DNA of 64,000 nucleotides from Saccharicrinis sp963666825 (GTDB lineage Bacteria > Bacteroidota > Bacteroidia > Bacteroidales > Marinilabiliaceae), in the NCBI GenBank assembly GCA_963666825.2, contig OY763044.2, positions 4,278,001 through 4,342,000 on the forward strand, given 5' to 3'. The first letter of the stretch is position 1; each line of letters starts with the position of its first letter. The notes under the pieces are model-generated. The model was not told where the DNA came from, ran no database searches, and saw only the letters and a list, made by a program, of their open reading frames with translations. Positions 16,359 to 26,670 of the stretch are shown here, piece after piece. The position numbers and the translations under genes were made by a program.

Positions 16359-19196
16359 TTAATCTTTTTCCTCTGGAAGGATTACTATTTCCAGGATATT
16401 TGCTTTATTAAAAAATTTCTTCGCCGCTTTTTCAATATCTTTTGTTGTTACCTTATCTATAATATCATTATAATAAGATGGATCCAGCATATTTTCACCT
16501 GAATCATAGTATGTCTGCAACGCTGTCATCCAAAAACTATTACGCTCAGTCATATGCTCATTGTTCTTTTTCATATTCAGCACAACCTTATCTAAATCGG
16601 TTTGCAATACATTATTTTTAATTTCATCCAACTCTTTATACACCAAACCCTTTAAATGATCTGCTTTAACCGGATCACAATCAAACTGAATATCCATCGA
16701 CAAACGTGTTTCAGGTACGGTACTGGCAGAGGCTCGCACACTAACACCATAAGTTCCACCTTCTTTCTCTCTTATATTTTCAGTAAATCTTAATTGTAAA
16801 ACAGAACTAATTATTGACTGACATACAACTGTTTCACGTGAATACTTTGCACCATTTCTCACTTTTATCATCACTGTTCCTCTAGGCTCTGTCATTGGCA
16901 CCACAATACGATGGGTATTTTTTCCTTCAGGAAAATAATTACCATTATCAGCCCATTTCTCTTTTTTATCACTTTCTCCTTGCAAAGAACCAATGTATGT
17001 CTCAACTAATGGTCTTAGCGTTTCTACATCCACATCACCCACAATAAAGAATATAAAATCAGCGGCATTGGAGAAACGTTCATGATAGATCGCCTTCATT
17101 CGTTCATAATCCATATTGTCAAGGTAGTCTTTATTAAACTCCATAGCTCGAGGATTACCATTGGATAAAATAGCGCTTAAGGTGTCATTAATTATTGTTT
17201 TTGTAGATACTACTTTTCTCTCTAAGGCTTCGTATGCATGTTTTATATTACGATCATAAGCCTCTTTGTCAAAGTTTGGCTGTTCAAAACGCAAATACAC
17301 CAACTCCATCATCGATTCTATATCGCCAGGATTAGCCATCGCAGAAACCGATTCCACATAACCACCAACACTAAAACTACTATTGGCTGTATTTCCTGTC
17401 ATGATTTTAGAATAATCAGTAGCATTGTAATCACCAATCCCAAATGATTTTCCAAAACTTTTCAATGCACCCACCGAAGGTAAATCTTCATTTTCGCATA
17501 AAGACGCCCCACCATAACTAACAGCCTTAAGGGAAACAATCCCTTTCTGATAGTCAGCGAAACGATACACAACTTTTGCTCCATTTGACAATGTCCATTC
17601 TACGGCATCAAATTGCTCCAATTGTTTTTCACTAACAATTTGACCGGCTTCTGGCTTTTCTGTCAACAACTCTCCTACAACCGGAGCATCATCTTCATAA
17701 GGAGTTAATTCTTCTGTTTTAACTCTTACAATGACTTCCTCAATATCCGATTGTTTAATAAATTCAACACCTTCTTTCTCAGGACCTATAACAGAATAAA
17801 CCACATTTATATCACTCAAATAACGAGATGCTACAGCAGACACTTCTTCTGCAGTAATAGAAGGGATAACCTCAGTTGTAAACTCATAAGTAAATTCTGG
17901 CGATGGAATGGTGCTACCGTTCAAATAGGCACCTTTTACTTTCTTACAGTAATTATCAGAAGATGTTTTTCTTTCATTGGCATGTTGATTTTCAATAGCC
18001 ACCAACATATTGGTTTTCAACCTTTCCAACTTACCTTCAGTAAAACCATATTGAATAACACGTTCCAATTCGGTATAAATAGCTCCAAAAGCCTCGGCTT
18101 GTTTACTTTCTTCAGCTAGTGCTTGTATTGATAATGTTCGATAACCTCTTTCAAAGTTTCCGTAACTAATGCGTCCCCCTAAGAATAGCGCATCTCCTTT
18201 ACGTTTCACTTCATTAATACGATTTTTTATTAATGCATTAAAAAAACGAATTACAAAATTTTCACGAAGTGAGGCCATCGTATTATCAACCTTATATGGA
18301 TGACGCACAGTCATTTTAACCGTTACATTCTTTACATCTTTATCAGATGCAGCAATATACATTGGTTTTTCATTGTCAGGTATTATCACGTTGGTTCTTG
18401 GCTTGGCATTCTCAACTGCTGGTATGGCAGAAAACAAATCAATAACTTGCTTTTCCATTTCATCAACGTCAAAATCTCCTACAATACCTACAGCCTGAAG
18501 GTCGGTGCGATACCAATCGTGATAAAACCGACGTAAAGTTTTCGGATCAAAGTTTTTAATGACATCCAATTCCCCAATAACATCACGCTTTGCATAAATA
18601 GATCCATTGTAAATCACATCACCCATTTTAGCATTCAAACGAAAAGCAGAATTACGACGTGTTCGCCATTCTTCCGATATAACGCCACGCTCAGCATCAA
18701 TCTCGTTCACATCCAACTCAAGTTCGTTACACCAATCGCGTAAAATTACCAAACAAGAATCAACCAAACCTTTGCGATTTACAGGCACCTGACTTATATT
18801 ATAAACCGTTTCATTTTTAGCAGTATAAGCATTGATATCATTACCAAATTTAATCCCATTTCGTTCCAACATATCGAGCATGCTATTACCAGGAAAAGTA
18901 TTTGTACCATTAAAGGCCATATGCTCCAAAAAATGAGCTAGTCCATCCTGATCATCTTTTTCTAAAACGGCTCCTACATTTTGGTAGATGTAAAAGCATG
19001 CCCTGTCTTTTGGCGTATCGTTATGACGAATGTAATATGTTAAACCATTTGGTAAAACACCGGTACGATATGCCGGATCAAACGGGATCTCTTGTGAGAG
19101 ATCATTAAATTTTTGTGCCTTAGTTGCCACTCCAAAAACCAACACTCCCAGTAGGAGCAATATATATTTTTGCATAATAAAATTACTTTTTATCAT
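16359..19196 (-). CDS. Exported M16 family zinc peptidase (pitrilysin/insulinase type)
   Basis: Two-lobed M16 peptidase of 945 residues, the length of a fused pitrilysin-like enzyme. After a signal peptide (hydrophobic stretch to about residue 28, ending ATKAQ) comes the inverted zinc motif HFLEH (residues 88-92), with the distal Glu in DAERGVISEEW about 75 residues later, so the site looks active. The C-terminal lobe (from about 530) is the inactive M16 half. These enzymes degrade unfolded peptides inside a closing chamber, here probably in the periplasm. It lies 90 bases after a thioredoxin gene with no terminator between, so the two are probably co-transcribed. Codon 8 (MQKYILL) is an alternative start. 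Confidence 0.9.
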   Translation of the reverse strand: MIKSNFIMQKYILLLLGVLVFGVATKAQKFNDLSQEIPFDPAYRTGVLPNGLTYYIRHNDTPKDRACFYIYQNVGAVLEKDDQDGLAHFLEHMAFNGTNTFPGNSMLDMLERNGIKFGNDINAYTAKNETVYNISQVPVNRKGLVDSCLVILRDWCNELELDVNEIDAERGVISEEWRTRRNSAFRLNAKMGDVIYNGSIYAKRDVIGELDVIKNFDPKTLRRFYHDWYRTDLQAVGIVGDFDVDEMEKQVIDLFSAIPAVENAKPRTNVIIPDNEKPMYIAASDKDVKNVTVKMTVRHPYKVDNTMASLRENFVIRFFNALIKNRINEVKRKGDALFLGGRISYGNFERGYRTLSIQALAEESKQAEAFGAIYTELERVIQYGFTEGKLERLKTNMLVAIENQHANERKTSSDNYCKKVKGAYLNGSTIPSPEFTYEFTTEVIPSITAEEVSAVASRYLSDINVVYSVIGPEKEGVEFIKQSDIEEVIVRVKTEELTPYEDDAPVVGELLTEKPEAGQIVSEKQLEQFDAVEWTLSNGAKVVYRFADYQKGIVSLKAVSYGGASLCENEDLPSVGALKSFGKSFGIGDYNATDYSKIMTGNTANSSFSVGGYVESVSAMANPGDIESMMELVYLRFEQPNFDKEAYDRNIKHAYEALERKVVSTKTIINDTLSAILSNGNPRAMEFNKDYLDNMDYERMKAIYHERFSNAADFIFFIVGDVDVETLRPLVETYIGSLQGESDKKEKWADNGNYFPEGKNTHRIVVPMTEPRGTVMIKVRNGAKYSRETVVCQSIISSVLQLRFTENIREKEGGTYGVSVRASASTVPETRLSMDIQFDCDPVKADHLKGLVYKELDEIKNNVLQTDLDKVVLNMKKNNEHMTERNSFWMTALQTYYDSGENMLDPSYYNDIIDKVTTKDIEKAAKKFFNKANILEIVILPEEKD

Positions 19197-19286
19197 TATT
19201 CTGTTTTATTGCCTTTAGTTATTTGATCCGAACGGCAAATACATTAATTCATCTATCTTCCTTCGTCAGACTTTCGGCTTTATCCA

Positions 19287-20639
19287 TTACTCTTTCCCGA
19301 ACAACAATTCCCCATTAATCATTTGCTCCAACTCATTTTTTTGATGAATGCGTTTTTTTTCCGTTATAGGATATTTTGAAAGTGCTTGCTTCTTCAACGC
19401 TATAGCTTTCTCACTTTTACCTGACTTATAAAGCATATTTGCTTTTAAGTTATCTACCAGATAATACTCTGGAACCAGCTCATAGCAGAATTTAATCCAT
19501 TTATTCAAAGTCTTATAATGACTTTTATTTCCAGCAATTTTTAGATAATCATGTGCAATTTCAACAATTGGCTTCACTTCTTTGGTTGCTGATAAACCAA
19601 GTCTATAGAGCTCCAACATAACCTGTACAAAAGCAGTAGTATCATTTTCATTTGCACTTTTGTATTTATCATAGTTTTTCTTGTCTTCCTGATGAATACT
19701 TTTAACTCCGATATTCTGCATCACGCTATCAACAAAGAATTCTGCATTACGTCTAAAAGAATCATTATCACCTGTCATCAAATAATATTTAAGCACATCC
19801 ACAGTTACATCTTTCTTCTTACGTGAATCATCAGGAAGTTTTGACATACCCTGAATATAGGATTGTAGTAATTCCGGATTATTTAAACGATATGCTTGTT
19901 TTCTTGTATTGATCAACAAACTATGCATTAGAAAATCCACCAAACGCTTTTCCCTATCGTTACAATTCTCTCTCCAGGTACCAATATTTTCTTCAACGAT
20001 AACCTCTGCTTCACCACCAACAGTTAAATAATTCCTATTATCAAGGATATAATGCATCATTTCCTGGCTTGACTCTTCAATTTCTGTCTGAACTTTTAAC
20101 CATGCTTCAATACCCTTTGATGGATTCACACCAAAATCTTTTGCTTTCGACAGATAAAACTTTAAGAATTTCTCATCATTTTGACGTTTCTCAAACTCTT
20201 GGTTTAATTTTTCTAACGTATAATCGCTAACTAAAGCATCCAAAGCTTCCTGAGCTGAAGCGATAAGAGACTCACCATCTCTGCCATAACCCTTAAACAC
20301 TAGAGTCCCATTCCCATCAATAAACAACAGAGTCGGATAGCTCACCACCTTATGTATTCGTGCCGCATCTAGACCTTCTCTTTCTGCATCTAGCTTAAGA
20401 CTTATAAAATTGGAATTATAAAAATCACCTACCTCTTTCTCAAGAAAAGGTCCTTTGGCCAGTCTTTTACAAGGACCACACCATTGGGTGTAAAAATCTA
20501 TGAAGATGAGTTTGTTTTGCTCTTTGGACAAACTCAAAGCTTCTTCATACGAAATATGTTTAAAATCAATCCCCTGCGCAAAACTTCTTTCACTTATTAA
20601 AAAGAACAGAACCAATAAACTCAATACTATTTTTCTCAT
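19287..20639 (-). CDS. Periplasmic thioredoxin-like protein (paralogue 1)
   Basis: 450 residues: signal peptide (MRKIVLSLLVLFFLI...SFAQ), a thioredoxin fold at about residues 23-140 with active site WCGPCK (Cys54/Cys57) and a cis-Pro region SYPTLLF, then a long helical C-terminal part (140-450) that looks TPR-like. Oxidoreductase acting on disulfides in the periplasm. The segment after the signal peptide (AQGIDFKHIS) is nearly identical in the two neighbouring thioredoxin genes, showing tandem duplication. It is preceded by ECF-type promoter P5 and followed by the M16 peptidase. Confidence 0.87.
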   Translation of the reverse strand: MRKIVLSLLVLFFLISERSFAQGIDFKHISYEEALSLSKEQNKLIFIDFYTQWCGPCKRLAKGPFLEKEVGDFYNSNFISLKLDAEREGLDAARIHKVVSYPTLLFIDGNGTLVFKGYGRDGESLIASAQEALDALVSDYTLEKLNQEFEKRQNDEKFLKFYLSKAKDFGVNPSKGIEAWLKVQTEIEESSQEMMHYILDNRNYLTVGGEAEVIVEENIGTWRENCNDREKRLVDFLMHSLLINTRKQAYRLNNPELLQSYIQGMSKLPDDSRKKKDVTVDVLKYYLMTGDNDSFRRNAEFFVDSVMQNIGVKSIHQEDKKNYDKYKSANENDTTAFVQVMLELYRLGLSATKEVKPIVEIAHDYLKIAGNKSHYKTLNKWIKFCYELVPEYYLVDNLKANMLYKSGKSEKAIALKKQALSKYPITEKKRIHQKNELEQMINGELLFGKE

Positions 20640-20710
20640 TTCATTTTTTATTAATCAAATACACATCTTCAACATATATTTATATCAAAGAATATAAATC
20701 AGTACCTTTA

Positions 20711-20744
20711 TTATAAGACTCATAAAAACAGTTTATGGGTGACG
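20711..20744 (-). promoter_or_regulatory. ECF-type promoter P5 (thioredoxin 1 / M16 unit)
   Basis: Minus strand: CGTCACCCAT (20735-20744), 13 bases, GAGTCTTATAA (20711-20721). It matches P1-P4 in both boxes and spacing, with one base change in the GCGTC core. The predicted start is about 65 bases before the thioredoxin ATG. Confidence 0.65.
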
Positions 20745-20750
20745 TATTAT

Positions 20751-20791
20751 AAAAAAAGTCGCTTCAGATATAAAAAATCCGAAACGACTTT
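20751..20791 (-). terminator. Intrinsic terminator after thioredoxin 2
   Basis: Minus strand AAAGTCGTTTCGGAT and ATCTGAAGCGACTTT form an imperfect stem of about 14 bp around a T-rich loop, followed by a T run. It separates the thioredoxin 2 unit from promoter P5. Confidence 0.75.
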
Positions 20792-20853
20792 AGGACATCA
20801 ATTAAATTGTAAACCTATTATTTCTCTTTCTTAAGAAAGTGCTTTAAACCTAC

Positions 20854-22182
20854 TTAGTTAATACTAACTTCTTCACCCTCCTTCATCAATTGCAGATCCT
20901 CAAACATTCCACTACTTCTTTTATTTCCCTCTTCTTTAGCAATCTGATAGGCTTTATCTTTTATTTCAATAGCCTTTGCTTTATCTTCACTAAACAGATA
21001 CAAAATACTTGCGTAAGTACTTAGTATGTTAGCATCGTCCGGATAAATATCGACAGCTACTTTCATCCAACGAATAACATCCGCTTTATCAGTATCTGAA
21101 TCTGCAAATTTTGCGTAGCTTGTAACTATATTCGCTATTTCCTGACTTTTTCTTTGGGAAAGAGGCATTGTAAATTGAGCCTCCTTATCACCATCTTCCT
21201 TTTTCTTTTTCCAGCTATAGTATTTACTGCGCATATCCTCAACATCTATAGATTGAATGAATACCTCATAATCACCCCTAACTAAGCTTTTATACATTGG
21301 ACCATTACCTATACTCGAATAATAATAAACATATATTCTTTTACGTTGTTTATCATCAACCTTTACACCTGCTTCACCAGCTCTTTCCAATGCTACCTCA
21401 AGAATAGCAGTATCTCGTTTGGCAATTGCATAGTTCGTTGTACTTTCAACCATTGAGCGAGGAATTTTCTGAAATATTTCACGAATATCTTTCCTGACAT
21501 ATAATTTCCAGGCATCAGATCCATTATTGCGTTGAATAATTTCATCTGCTTTACCTCCAAAAACAATCTCTTTAGAATGATCAGCCAATAGCAATACCAT
21601 TTCTTTATCTGATTCTTTTATAGATTTCTGGATATTTAAATACTGCTCCAAAACATCAGTATAATTGGTTGACTTAGATTCTTTCAGTTTATCTAAATAC
21701 AATCGAACAAATTTTTCATCATTTTTTTCAGCCTCATATCTTTCCGATAATCGTCCTACACTATTAGGATCTTTACCATAAGAGACAGCTAAAGCTACTT
21801 CTTTGAGAAAATCCTCGGTAGGCATAGCCGCTGAAAAACGATACACTACAAATCCATCTCCATCAATAAATACGTAACCCGGGAGACCTGAAATACCATA
21901 TTTATTTTTAATCATAGGTCCTTCACCTCTCTCAACATCTACTTTTAACGCCACAAAATTTTCATCAAAGTACTGCCCTACCTCTTCTTCCATAAAAACG
22001 GTTTTTGCCATTTTTTTACACGGTCCGCACCAAACGGCATACCCATCAATAAAAACAAGCTTGTTCTCCGATTTTGCTTTTTGTACAGCTTGATCTAAAG
22101 TGATATGTTCAAATTCTATCCCTTGAGCTATACCAAGCATACAAACAAGTGTTAGTATAATTGTGCTATATAGTTTTTTCAT
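20854..22182 (-). CDS. Periplasmic thioredoxin-like protein (paralogue 2)
   Basis: 442 residues from the chosen start. Signal peptide MKKLYSTIILTLVCMLGIAQ, then a thioredoxin domain with WCGPCKKM (Cys52/Cys55) and a cis-Pro region GLPGYVF, and a helical C-terminal region of about 300 residues. The open frame extends 17 codons further to an ATG at 22233, but this would bury the signal peptide and read through leader element E, so I place the start at 22180-22182. Paralogue of the genes on both sides. There is no terminator between it and paralogue 3, so the two probably share promoter P4. Confidence 0.87.
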   Translation of the reverse strand: MKKLYSTIILTLVCMLGIAQGIEFEHITLDQAVQKAKSENKLVFIDGYAVWCGPCKKMAKTVFMEEEVGQYFDENFVALKVDVERGEGPMIKNKYGISGLPGYVFIDGDGFVVYRFSAAMPTEDFLKEVALAVSYGKDPNSVGRLSERYEAEKNDEKFVRLYLDKLKESKSTNYTDVLEQYLNIQKSIKESDKEMVLLLADHSKEIVFGGKADEIIQRNNGSDAWKLYVRKDIREIFQKIPRSMVESTTNYAIAKRDTAILEVALERAGEAGVKVDDKQRKRIYVYYYSSIGNGPMYKSLVRGDYEVFIQSIDVEDMRSKYYSWKKKKEDGDKEAQFTMPLSQRKSQEIANIVTSYAKFADSDTDKADVIRWMKVAVDIYPDDANILSTYASILYLFSEDKAKAIEIKDKAYQIAKEEGNKRSSGMFEDLQLMKEGEEVSIN

Positions 22183-22206
22183 GATTAAATTATATTTTTC
22201 ATTTAC

Positions 22207-22290
22207 AACATGGAACTGTCTGATAATATTCATTACATGCCTATATCTCTGATTCTTTAGGATAAGAACTTTTTATCAAGGTCGTTTCAT
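22207..22290 (-). promoter_or_regulatory. Leader element, copy E (long variant, before thioredoxin 2)
   Basis: Minus strand starts ATGAAACGACCTTG and ends CAGTTCCATG, 24 bases before the start codon. It is 84 bp rather than 65; the interior has an extra segment and a TTCTT/AAGAA hairpin. Ends match copy D best. Confidence 0.55.
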
Positions 22291-22334
22291 GAGTTCTAAT
22301 TTTTTAAATACTGGTTTAAGCTTATAAAAAACGA

Positions 22335-23678
22335 TTACAAGCTTTGTTCTTGCTTGAGTTTCTCTAACTGCTCCTTTAATTTGATATATTCTTTTTGTCT
22401 TTCATCAAGCTTACTCAACGCCTGCTCTTTATAATAAATGGCATCTTTTAATTTACCTTGTTTATGTAAAACCGAAGCTCTTAAATCATCCATTTTATAA
22501 TCTGACGGTATTAATTTGGAAGCATAATCCAACCACCTGTATATATGTTTATAATCGTTCTTTTTTAATGAACAAGATTTAAGCATATATGGAATAGTTG
22601 TATAAAAAGCTGAAATTTGACTACCTGCCTCAATACCCTTTTTATATTTTTCAAGTGCCAAATTACCAAAATAACTAGGCTTATATTTAGTGGCTTTATA
22701 TGTTTCGTAAGCTGCTAAATCATCTTTCTTTAATTCATCTATTGATTTAGCAGAAGCTATACTATCCAAATAAGATGTCGCCTGAAGTTTATATGTTGTG
22801 TAATCTTTATCCAATAACAGATAGAACAATTCATATTCCATTAAATTCCCGGGTTTATCCTCCCCACCAGGCAATTGTTTCCATTTATTGATATAAAGAC
22901 GCATTAATTGCGGACTGCTTTTACGAAAAGCTTCATAATAAGTATTATATACTATTTGCGTTTTTAGCTTTGTTAAATCTTTCTCCTCTGCTCTTGTAGC
23001 GATATCCCAATATTCATCAAAGTTGGCGTACAAAATTTCTTCTGCTTTACCCCCTGCACATAGGTATTTGGAATAATTCAACAAAAAGTCCATCATGTCT
23101 ACATCCTTTTCTTTAATCTCAGTTTGGATTTTAAGCCATGCCTCAATAGCTTCCGAAGGATTTTCTCTAACTTCAATCATCTTTGAAATATACATCTTTA
23201 AAAATCTTTCATCATTTAGCTTATTCGGATATTTCTTTTTTAAATCATCGATACTATATCCATTGCTATATGCTTGAAGAGCATCTTTTCCTAATTTTGT
23301 TATAGAAGCAATGTCTCCAGATCCTACACTTTTATAAACTAAATCGCCATCGCCATTTAAAAAAATTAAAGTTGGATAAGCATCTACCTTATATTTCTTT
23401 GCAGCATCGTGTCCTTCATGTTCTGCATCAAGTTTGATATTAATAAATTGCCTATTGTATAATTGCCCAACCTTTTCGTGCGTAAATACCTTTTTTGCCA
23501 ACATTTTACATGGTCCACACCATTGTGTATAAAAGTCTATAAATATCAACTTATCTTCTTGTTTTGCTTTTTCTAGTGCTTCTTCTAATGAAATATGTTT
23601 AAAATCGATACCCTGAGCCAACAATCCTCCATTAAACATTATTAAAAGGATAATAAGCACTCCTGTTAATTTTTTCAT
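22335..23678 (-). CDS. Periplasmic thioredoxin-like protein (paralogue 3)
   Basis: 447 residues: signal peptide (MKKLTGVLIILLIMF...LLAQ), thioredoxin domain with WCGPCKML (Cys54/Cys57) and cis-Pro region AYPTLIF, and a helical C-terminal region ending in a coiled-coil-like Lys/Gln/Glu tail. Very close to paralogue 1 in the first 60 residues (QGIDFKHIS, LIFIDFYTQWCGPCK). Its 5' region holds promoter P4 and leader element D. Likely role: reducing disulfides of imported or exported substrates in the periplasm. Confidence 0.87.
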   Translation of the reverse strand: MKKLTGVLIILLIMFNGGLLAQGIDFKHISLEEALEKAKQEDKLIFIDFYTQWCGPCKMLAKKVFTHEKVGQLYNRQFINIKLDAEHEGHDAAKKYKVDAYPTLIFLNGDGDLVYKSVGSGDIASITKLGKDALQAYSNGYSIDDLKKKYPNKLNDERFLKMYISKMIEVRENPSEAIEAWLKIQTEIKEKDVDMMDFLLNYSKYLCAGGKAEEILYANFDEYWDIATRAEEKDLTKLKTQIVYNTYYEAFRKSSPQLMRLYINKWKQLPGGEDKPGNLMEYELFYLLLDKDYTTYKLQATSYLDSIASAKSIDELKKDDLAAYETYKATKYKPSYFGNLALEKYKKGIEAGSQISAFYTTIPYMLKSCSLKKNDYKHIYRWLDYASKLIPSDYKMDDLRASVLHKQGKLKDAIYYKEQALSKLDERQKEYIKLKEQLEKLKQEQSL

Positions 23679-23702
23679 CTGTTTTAATTTATTTTAATTT
23701 GC

Positions 23703-23767
23703 CAGATGGAACTCCCAAATGATAATCTTCTTCATGTGTGAGAGAATTTTTATCTTGGTCGTTTCAT
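23703..23767 (-). promoter_or_regulatory. 65-bp leader element, copy D (before thioredoxin 3)
   Basis: Minus strand ATGAAACGACCAAG ... TTGGGAGTTCCATCTG, ending 24 bases before the ATG. It lies downstream of ECF promoter P4, so it is in the transcribed leader. TTCCATCTG pairs with the start region CAGATGAAA at 8 of 9 positions. The interior shares CTCTCACACATGA with copy C. Confidence 0.7.
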
Positions 23768-23828
23768 GTGTGAAAAATTTGATTTCTTATTTTCTTAAGA
23801 TCTATAATCAGAACTTTATTACTCTTTA

Positions 23829-23862
23829 TTATAAGACGCTTTTGATAAACCTGGGAGTGACA
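23829..23862 (-). promoter_or_regulatory. ECF-type promoter P4 (thioredoxin 3 / thioredoxin 2 unit)
   Basis: Minus strand TGTCACTCCC (23853-23862), 13 bases, GCGTCTTATAA (23829-23839). Predicted leader of about 145 bases including element D. Confidence 0.75.
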
Positions 23863-23870
23863 TCCTCACA

Positions 23871-23907
23871 AAAAAAGTCGCATCCTAAAACAAGAAGCGA
23901 CTTTTTT
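23871..23907 (-). terminator. Terminator after second M16 peptidase gene
   Basis: AAAAAAGTCGC and GCGACTTTTTT form a stem of about 14 bp with one mismatch and T runs on both strands, between the M16 stop and promoter P4. Confidence 0.8.
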
Positions 23908-23931
23908 AAAATTTCTAAAGTTTTTTCAAAA

Positions 23932-26646
23932 CTACCTTTCCTTACTTTTAGGCAAGTAATTAGTTATGATATATTTGTCAGGATTTATTATTCTATGCAT
24001 ACAACCTTCTAACTCCTGCTTCGTAATGGATTTAATCATATCATCTAATTCTTTTGGGGAGTATAATTTTTGGTACTTTAAATAACCACGTAACCAGTGA
24101 TCTGAAATGCGATTCTCAACATAAAACGACATTACATATAAGCTACGTAACATGGCCTTTACCTTTTGCACTTCACGATCAGCGAGTTTATCTATACTTA
24201 AAGTCCTAAACACTTCATTTTTCATTATCTCATAAGCTTGATTAACATTGGAGGTATCTGTCATGAAGGCCAATCTAAGCATTTCGTAATCAAAGGGAAC
24301 ATTATAAACATCCGCATTCTTTCCTGTAGCATAAACCAAACCATATTTTTCTCTCATCACCTGAACCATTTTTAAATGAGCGTATTCCTTTACGCCTTGC
24401 AAAACAAGCTCATCATGCATTGTCACCGAATGTTCTGAAACTCTTTTAAAATAGTAGACAATTTTAGCTAAGTCCCTATTCCATGATAGATTATTACATA
24501 TAACTGAATCTGGAATTATGGGCTCACAGGCCTTAGAAATTAATGAATCAGATTGATTTGATGGTATACTTCCAATAAATTGAGAAACCAGCTCCTCGAT
24601 ATTTTCGGGTAAATTTCCCTGCACAAAAATTACAGCATTGCTAATATCATATTTAATGGCTCTATCGTATTCTATAAATCGATTAATAAGCTCACTATTT
24701 AACTCTGCCTCAACATTAACATCCGAAGATTCATCATTGTCTTTTTTTCTTTTACTAAATTTCTCAAGTCCGGTTATAATTACATCCGACTCAGGATAAT
24801 CAGGTTCTGTAATCAACAGGTTAAAAAGTTTAAACATCTGTTCTAGATTCGCTGATGGACCACCAATATTTAACTCATATGAATAATCATCAATAGATAC
24901 CTTTTTAGAAAGTCCACTGCTTTTCTCAATTGCTCTAGCTTCTTTTTCACTATACTTACCATATTCCTTTATAAAGTATCGAAGCGACTTTTCAAAACTG
25001 GCTCTTTCTTCTTCTGGAACACAACTTAACCCCTTTGGGGAAACCATTTTAACAACAGCCTTATCCTCCTTTGACTCATAGAGCACCACCTTTAATCCAT
25101 TTGGGTAACTCAGCACTTTCAATCCGTCATCTAATTTTCTCTCTTTTTTTATAGGTGCAATTTTGGCAGAAGTAATTTCAAATTTTAAAGATTCGGGTGA
25201 TTTGCGGACAATATTCCCTCTTGTTTTGAATACAAAAGATTGTGTTGGAATCGTATCCAAATGCTCTAATTGTCCAAGAATTTTAGTTTTATTGAAATCT
25301 TTTGAACATGCAACACTCGAACTATCATAAAGGATAGTTTTATTCAAACTTATCATATGGTTAAAAGCCTCCAGAAAATCATCCGGGGTTAATTCCTCCA
25401 ATACTTTTAAAGTAATCTCCTCATTTTTATCTTCAGTTAGTGGTATATCACCACTTATGAAATGATTTTTTATTTTAGAAAGCATAATTACATTATCTGG
25501 ATGTCGCCTTTCTAAATATTGCAAATGCATTGCTTTTACAAATTCAATTTCTTCTACTGAAAATCCATGTTGTTGAACCTGAGCCAATGCTTCACAAAAG
25601 ACTTTAAATATGCTATTGTAATCTGAATCTTTTGAAAGCACCAAACGAAAATTATAAATTGAATTACCCTGTATCACTGACCCTACATTCACCGAAGTAT
25701 TTTGAACAGAATTACCGAACAAAGTAGTTAACCTGCGATCCAATATTTGAACCATGAGTTTTTTTATAAGATTTTCCTTGAAAGTGGGATAATCTATTAC
25801 AACAGTTGGTTTTTCTTTAAATAAAAGAACAAAGGTTGCAGGGTCTTTTTCACTTTTACCAGAATAATTACCACTAACAATGGTTGAGTTATTTATATCG
25901 ATATATTGATTGAATTGATGGTCTTCTGATTCAGATTCATGAGAGAATAATTTTCGAATCCTTTTCTCTGCCCAATGTTGGTCTATTTCACCATATACAA
26001 TCAGAGCCATGTTTGAAGGTATATAATTGTCTTTATAAAAACGACATAGTCCCTGACTAGTAGCTTTACGAACAGACTCCTTAGTACCAAGAGCATCATG
26101 TCCTTCAAGCGAGGTTCCGATTAAATTGGGTGAACCCTCCGGTTCTCCTCCCGCTCTATTAATTTCTTCTATGATGACTTTTTTTTCATTCTCCAGAGTC
26201 TCTTTATCCATTTCCAGATTAAACATCCAATCCTTCAGTAGACTTAAACTACGATCAAAATAATCATTATCATTTTTAGGAATAGTTAAAAAATACTCAG
26301 TATCAACTATTCCTGTATATCCATTATAATCAATACCCCTACGCATCCCCATTAATTCCATTTCTTCCATACAGGAATTACCAGGATAATTTTCACTACC
26401 CTTAAACAACATATGCTCCACCATATGAGCATAACCGTGCTGATCAACTCTTTCGAGGTAGGATCCTACTTTAGTTACAATTAATACTTTTACTTTACCG
26501 GGATCCCCATTGGGAATAAAATAATATGTAAAACCATTTTTCAATTGTCCCATTTTTACTTCGGAAGGCATTTGAAATGGTTGAGCAAACCCAAATTTAC
26601 AGAATAGAAAAAAAACAAATATAAAGAAGAGCTTAAATAATTTCAT
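23932..26646 (-). CDS. Exported M16 family zinc peptidase (second copy)
   Basis: 904 residues from the chosen start. Signal peptide MKLFKLFFIFVFFLFCKFGFAQ, inverted zinc motif HMVEH (residues 74-78) and a distal Glu in ENEKKVIIEEINR, so the catalytic lobe is intact; the second lobe starts near residue 490. It is related to, but clearly diverged from, the M16 gene at 16359-19196. The frame extends upstream to a GTG at 26721, but that would read through leader element C and bury the signal peptide; the ATG at 26644-26646 is better. It follows the thioredoxin-fold lipoprotein gene without a terminator and probably depends on promoter P3. Confidence 0.9.
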   Translation of the reverse strand: MKLFKLFFIFVFFLFCKFGFAQPFQMPSEVKMGQLKNGFTYYFIPNGDPGKVKVLIVTKVGSYLERVDQHGYAHMVEHMLFKGSENYPGNSCMEEMELMGMRRGIDYNGYTGIVDTEYFLTIPKNDNDYFDRSLSLLKDWMFNLEMDKETLENEKKVIIEEINRAGGEPEGSPNLIGTSLEGHDALGTKESVRKATSQGLCRFYKDNYIPSNMALIVYGEIDQHWAEKRIRKLFSHESESEDHQFNQYIDINNSTIVSGNYSGKSEKDPATFVLLFKEKPTVVIDYPTFKENLIKKLMVQILDRRLTTLFGNSVQNTSVNVGSVIQGNSIYNFRLVLSKDSDYNSIFKVFCEALAQVQQHGFSVEEIEFVKAMHLQYLERRHPDNVIMLSKIKNHFISGDIPLTEDKNEEITLKVLEELTPDDFLEAFNHMISLNKTILYDSSSVACSKDFNKTKILGQLEHLDTIPTQSFVFKTRGNIVRKSPESLKFEITSAKIAPIKKERKLDDGLKVLSYPNGLKVVLYESKEDKAVVKMVSPKGLSCVPEEERASFEKSLRYFIKEYGKYSEKEARAIEKSSGLSKKVSIDDYSYELNIGGPSANLEQMFKLFNLLITEPDYPESDVIITGLEKFSKRKKDNDESSDVNVEAELNSELINRFIEYDRAIKYDISNAVIFVQGNLPENIEELVSQFIGSIPSNQSDSLISKACEPIIPDSVICNNLSWNRDLAKIVYYFKRVSEHSVTMHDELVLQGVKEYAHLKMVQVMREKYGLVYATGKNADVYNVPFDYEMLRLAFMTDTSNVNQAYEIMKNEVFRTLSIDKLADREVQKVKAMLRSLYVMSFYVENRISDHWLRGYLKYQKLYSPKELDDMIKSITKQELEGCMHRIINPDKYIITNYLPKSKER

Positions 26647-26670
26647 ATAACTAATTTTGCTTTTAATTAC

